The notes below the pieces were generated by a model, which saw only the letters and a program-made list of their open reading frames with translations, made no database searches and had not been told where the DNA came from. The translations under genes were made by a program, and so were the position numbers. Of a DNA stretch of 64,000 nucleotides, positions 61,601-64,000 are shown in pieces (within the stretch, counting starts at the first letter, position 1; each line of letters begins with the position of its first letter). This DNA is from Pelecanus crispus (Eukaryota > Chordata > Aves > Pelecaniformes > Pelecanidae), in the NCBI RefSeq assembly GCF_030463565.1, contig NC_134643.1, forward strand, positions 77,745,721 to 77,809,720. Direction: 5' to 3'.

Positions 61601-63804
61601 CTTATCTCCTAATGCAGCTGGAAATTTGGAGACATCAAGACATAGTTCCACATCTCTGCCTACAGGAATGAGATCACTTTTCTGTCTTTACAGTGGACTT
61701 AGAACCTGATTCCCTGGGGCAGTATCCTTTAAACGTACATGAAACTGCAACTGCAGCAGGTAAATATAGGAGACTCCTGCTTCTGCTATTTAAGTGCCTA
61801 AGGAGCAACTAAGAATAGAATCTCAACCTACTATACACTTCACAAGGCAATACACAGTCCCTGGGCCAAACAGTTCACTGTTTAATTAGACAAAACATAT
61901 GATGGAAAAATGACTTCTCAGAGGAGAGGCACCTGTATTTCAAGAGATTCCTTTATCTCAAGGGAAGTGGCAGGCAACACAATAATTTAGAGATTAAAAC
62001 CTAGTTTCAAAGAAGTTAGTTATTTTAGTCAGAGAAAGATGAATGTAAAAATAATGCAGTGTTATCAAGAAAAAATGCATCAGATGCATTACTGATTACA
62101 AATATACAGTATATAACAAGGCACAGTTAACGTGTCTCATTTTGGAGCAAGATGTAGAAGGTAACAACCTGAAGAAACACTGTCCTATGAGGATAAAGGA
62201 TGATACCGAAAAGCTAATGATTATACACCAGCTCTAAGTCAACAACATCCTGATTTAGCACCTTCTATTTCACACAGGCATTCATTCAAACAGTTCATTT
62301 GAATAAGTGACAAAAATGCATCCATATTTATAGAGGGTATTCACAGGCACACACAGAATAAGAGAAACTACGTTTGTAAAAAGTATACTCACTGATCTGA
62401 ATTAGCTGCAAGCTTGTTATGCTCATGAATGGTTTCCTGAACACAATCCTCAAGCATCCGAACATGACTGTCACTAGAAAGAAGTTATATATTTTTTATC
62501 GTGCAGAACAATCAATCCTCCTGTTCAAAGCAACATGCCACTAAATGCTCTCCTACTTCAAGTGGGAAATTTTTGGTTTGTTACTGTAACAGACCTCCAT
62601 AAATGAAACTTTTAATAAGGCAAGAAATGATCTAATAAAGGATGCAAAAAAGCTAGCTACTTAGGGCACTATTTCATGACAATCCATGAAAGACTTCTAA
62701 AAGTGTATGAAATAACTTTTTTTTTTAAATGGTGGAAGCACATTATCATACATACCTTTTTGCATTAGTAATACAGATTATTCTTCCTCTGTTTCCAACA
62801 CGTTCTGCATTCTCCATGAGCATGGTTCGAGCCTCATGCTGGTATTCTGTTATTTTGCAGAGTGCTTCAACTGCTGCAACCAGACCATGAAGTATGCTGC
62901 AGCACTCTGGATCTGCTCGAGGATTAGGTGGCCCAACAGCTGCTAATGCTGCCATCAACTAGTTAAAAAGAGAGAAGGAAATTCTTATTGCAAATTACTT
63001 TCCAGCCATTTGTTAAAATGATCAGTTAAGAGAAAAGTCACCATTACAACTTGTTTTACATGCAAATTAATATTGTTGGGAGAAAACCAAACAGAGCAAT
63101 TAAAGACCATTATATGTTGCCAGCCTTCTGGAAAACATTTGGCACTAACTTATCTTTTGCAATTCATTTATTAATTGTTACTTGAGAATATGATATTCTC
63201 ATTTATTACAGAAAAATACCTGGCTATAATAACAAGTTATATCCAATACCTGAAAAAAATTCTAACATTATCAGTTGCCTTCTGCTTTTATTTTCTGAGA
63301 ATTTGGAAATTTGGTTGCTCCCCAAAGTAAATTTTTCAGAGGATGAGCCCATTCAGTACGAAACAAAATGAGAGCAAAGAAAATATTTACAATTTTTTCA
63401 TTTGCCTGTAAAAAAAACCCAACAAATTTAAAATTCAAGAAGTATAACCAAATTACAGAAGAAATACATAGGTGATTTCTTCATAACCTTTATTTTAATA
63501 TATAGCTCTATACTCAAAGCTACTGAATAGTTTTAAAATTATGTAAAGCTGGCTATAGAATAGTCCAGTGTCACAGGCTACTTCTTAAAATTCTGTTATG
63601 CAATAATTCCAGACCAGATCCACCCACACTTTAATTAACTGAAGTTATTTCATATTGAACATAAGAAGCTGCTATTTATTCCACAATTAAACTAGACTTA
63701 CAAAACAAAAGAACAGTTACAAAGCATACCTCCTGCAAGTTCTGATCTTCTTGAGTCCAAGAATTCAAGACATGAGCCCCCGAATCACTCACAATGAAAT
63801 TCAC
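46603..63804 (-). CDS. INTS13: INTS13 (Asunder), Integrator subunit 13, 3' fifteen coding exons
   Basis: INTS13 is a nuclear subunit of the Integrator complex. It works with INTS14 and INTS10 near the RNA-cleaving module, and is also required for dynein recruitment and mitosis (Asunder). Fifteen exons on the minus strand, from 63804 down to the TGA at 46605-46603, sum to 1896 bases, that is 631 residues plus stop. This equals the human protein from Val76 to its end at 706 as I recall it, so no coding exon is missing here and only the first ~75 codons lie beyond the window. All junctions are GT-AG and keep frame. The N-terminal part is von Willebrand A-like; a basic nuclear-localisation cluster, KKRGRKRE, lies in the exon at 49960-50190, and the C-terminal exons carry the cleavage-module-binding region. 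Introns hold one CR1 copy (46924-47270) and otherwise nothing recognised. Confidence 0.95.
46924..47270 (+). mobile_element. CR1 LINE 3' fragment, plus strand
   Basis: Encodes the end of the CR1 ORF2 protein ([20 protein letters not shown], later [21 protein letters not shown]) and ends in CCAACCTAGATGATTCTATGATTCTATGA at about 47241-47269. It is 5'-truncated and sits in the last INTS13 intron, antisense to the gene. It is nearly identical to the copy at 38306-38818 over their shared part, with opposite orientation. Confidence 0.94.
47842..47977 (-). CDS. INTS13: INTS13 exon, residues 649-694
   Basis: Encodes [20 protein letters not shown] through [12 protein letters not shown]. This is the C-terminal helical segment that in the human protein contacts the Integrator cleavage module. 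Acceptor AATTTTAG, donor GTTTGT. Confidence 0.93.
48654..48793 (-). CDS. INTS13: INTS13 exon, residues 602-649
   Basis: Encodes [20 protein letters not shown] and [13 protein letters not shown] through VEKAKG, a low-complexity, likely disordered linker. Acceptor CAAAAAG, donor GTAAAC. Confidence 0.93.
49960..50190 (-). CDS. INTS13: INTS13 exon, residues 525-602
   Basis: Encodes [20 protein letters not shown], the conserved helical part of the C-terminal region, and the basic nuclear-localisation cluster KKRGRKRE, followed by an acidic/Lys-rich linker ending WQESER. Acceptor TTGCTTAG, donor GTAAAT. Confidence 0.95.
51191..51345 (-). CDS. INTS13: INTS13 exon, residues 474-525
   Basis: Encodes [20 protein letters not shown] through VGTRGKGPK. 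Acceptor TTACAG; donor GTTACA is weak but is the only one that keeps the frame to RDEQYRIMW. Confidence 0.92.
51740..51910 (-). CDS. INTS13: INTS13 exon, residues 417-473
   Basis: Encodes [20 protein letters not shown] through QTTIFNMQA, 57 whole codons. Acceptor CATTAG, donor GTAAGT. Confidence 0.95.
52718..52896 (-). CDS. INTS13: INTS13 exon, residues 357-416
   Basis: Encodes [20 protein letters not shown] through [12 protein letters not shown]. Acceptor CCAACAG, donor GTGAGA, ends in phase 0. Confidence 0.95.
54123..54212 (-). CDS. INTS13: INTS13 exon, residues 327-357
   Basis: Encodes [20 protein letters not shown] and [10 protein letters not shown]. Acceptor TTTTTCAG, donor GTAAAT. Confidence 0.94.
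54764..54778 (+). repeat. C15 homopolymer
   Basis: An uninterrupted C run in an INTS13 intron (G run on the transcribed strand's mRNA). Confidence 0.85.
55195..55284 (-). CDS. INTS13: INTS13 exon, residues 297-327
   Basis: Encodes [20 protein letters not shown] and [10 protein letters not shown]. The donor GTAGGT at 55194 is the one that keeps frame with the next exon; the nearer GTGTGG and GTGGGT sites do not give the conserved ELHYC junction. Confidence 0.9.
57509..57593 (-). CDS. INTS13: INTS13 exon, residues 269-297
   Basis: Encodes [20 protein letters not shown] and AHVDFLKS. Acceptor TTTAAAG, donor GTAAGT; final codon split 1+2. Confidence 0.94.
59082..59105 (-). CDS. INTS13: candidate 24-base INTS13 micro-exon (optional)
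   Basis: On the minus strand a 20+ base tract of almost pure T ends in TATTAG, followed by 24 bases coding PTFNVCDQ and then the donor GTTAGT. Length and phase (0/0) would insert eight residues between residues 268 and 269 with no frameshift. The human reference protein has no such insert as I recall it. The intron between it and the previous exon is only 139 bases. The donor has T at +3, which is not ideal. Confidence 0.4.
59245..59373 (-). CDS. INTS13: INTS13 exon, residues 226-268
   Basis: Encodes [20 protein letters not shown] through TTITNIPMK. Acceptor ATTTCAG, donor GTAATA; phase 0 at both ends, which allows the candidate micro-exon downstream to be inserted without a frameshift. Confidence 0.94.
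61090..61180 (-). CDS. INTS13: INTS13 exon, residues 195-225
   Basis: Encodes [20 protein letters not shown] and [11 protein letters not shown]. Acceptor TTTTAAG, donor GTAAGG. Confidence 0.94.
62393..62473 (-). CDS. INTS13: INTS13 exon, residues 168-195
   Basis: Encodes [19 protein letters not shown] and KLAANSD. Acceptor CTTTCTAG, donor GTGAGT. Confidence 0.94.
62756..62958 (-). CDS. INTS13: INTS13 exon, residues 101-168
   Basis: Encodes [20 protein letters not shown] and onward to [12 protein letters not shown]. It begins with Leu TTG after acceptor AACTAG and ends with a codon split 2+1 at donor GTATGT. Confidence 0.95.
63730..63804 (-). CDS. INTS13: INTS13 exon, residues 76-100
   Basis: Acceptor TTTTAG next to 63804, donor GTATGC below 63730. 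It encodes [16 protein letters not shown] and TQEDQNLQE, a strand-helix of the VWA-like domain. Phase 0 at both ends. Confidence 0.93.
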
Positions 63805-64000
63805 CTAAAAGGATCAAAAAAGCACACGTAAGAAAACAGCCAATCATACAGATAACAGCCATTACAGCTACTTCCCCAAATCCAAACAACCATGAATTAC
63901 ACCTCTGTCTTCTGATACTCTGGAGATATGTGCAATGACAAGTCAAACTAAAAATAAGACAACAAAACCACAAAAAGCATCCACTCCAGCTACATTCAGT
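63805..64000 (-). other. INTS13: INTS13 intron upstream of the residue-76 exon
   Basis: No exon encoding the expected preceding residues was seen; the preceding coding exon or exons (first ~75 residues) must lie beyond the window edge. Confidence 0.8.

Overview
The window is a piece of a bird genome. The reasons are three clear CR1 LINE 3' ends (including the CR1 terminal ATTCTATG-type octamers at about 47254-47268 and, on the minus strand, at about 38306-38335), a fourth and older CR1 remnant, intron-split genes with GT-AG splice sites, a GC-rich CpG-island promoter, and vertebrate genes arranged as in the ITPR2-INTS13 block (human 12p11-p12). No prokaryotic features, CRISPR arrays, tRNA or rRNA genes were seen. 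The species cannot be named from the sequence alone.

Layout, left to right. (1) 1-6681 is the beginning of ITPR2 intron 1 (minus strand), with no exon seen. (2) 6682-6773 is the first coding exon of ITPR2, encoding the IP3 receptor type 2 N-terminus, inside a CpG island of about 6290-7480 that should be its promoter. (3) 7481-33058 is about 25 kb of intergenic DNA with only low-complexity tracts and unconvincing short ORFs. (4) 33543-42777 (plus strand) is a complete five-coding-exon gene for a second dystroglycan, here called DAG1-like. The exons were joined by hand; all junction phases agree and give 1182 codons plus a stop. (5) 43486-45952 is a short intergenic region with one unexplained ORF and a small palindrome. 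(6) 46603-63804 (minus strand) holds the last 15 coding exons of INTS13 (Asunder). They sum to exactly 631 codons plus stop, so only the first ~75 residues lie beyond the right edge.

The main discovery candidate is the DAG1-like gene. It keeps the whole dystroglycan plan: signal peptide, N-terminal cadherin-like domain, S6-like domain, a basic RxxR cleavage site followed directly by a TPTPT tract (the place where DAG1 carries matriglycan), a Ser/Thr-rich stalk, a second cadherin-like domain, a SEA domain with a Gly-Ser autoproteolysis site, one transmembrane helix, and a cytoplasmic PPxY motif. The stalk is longer and far less Thr-Pro-rich than in DAG1. The gene lies next to ITPR2, whereas DAG1 lies on the human 3p arm that also carries ITPR1, which suggests a whole-genome-duplication sister of DAG1.

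ITPR2 (calcium release channel), INTS13 (Integrator subunit) and the DAG1-like gene are not functionally linked as an operon would be. ITPR2 and DAG1-like are divergent, 26 kb apart; DAG1-like and INTS13 are convergent, with about 2.5-3 kb between their 3' ends.
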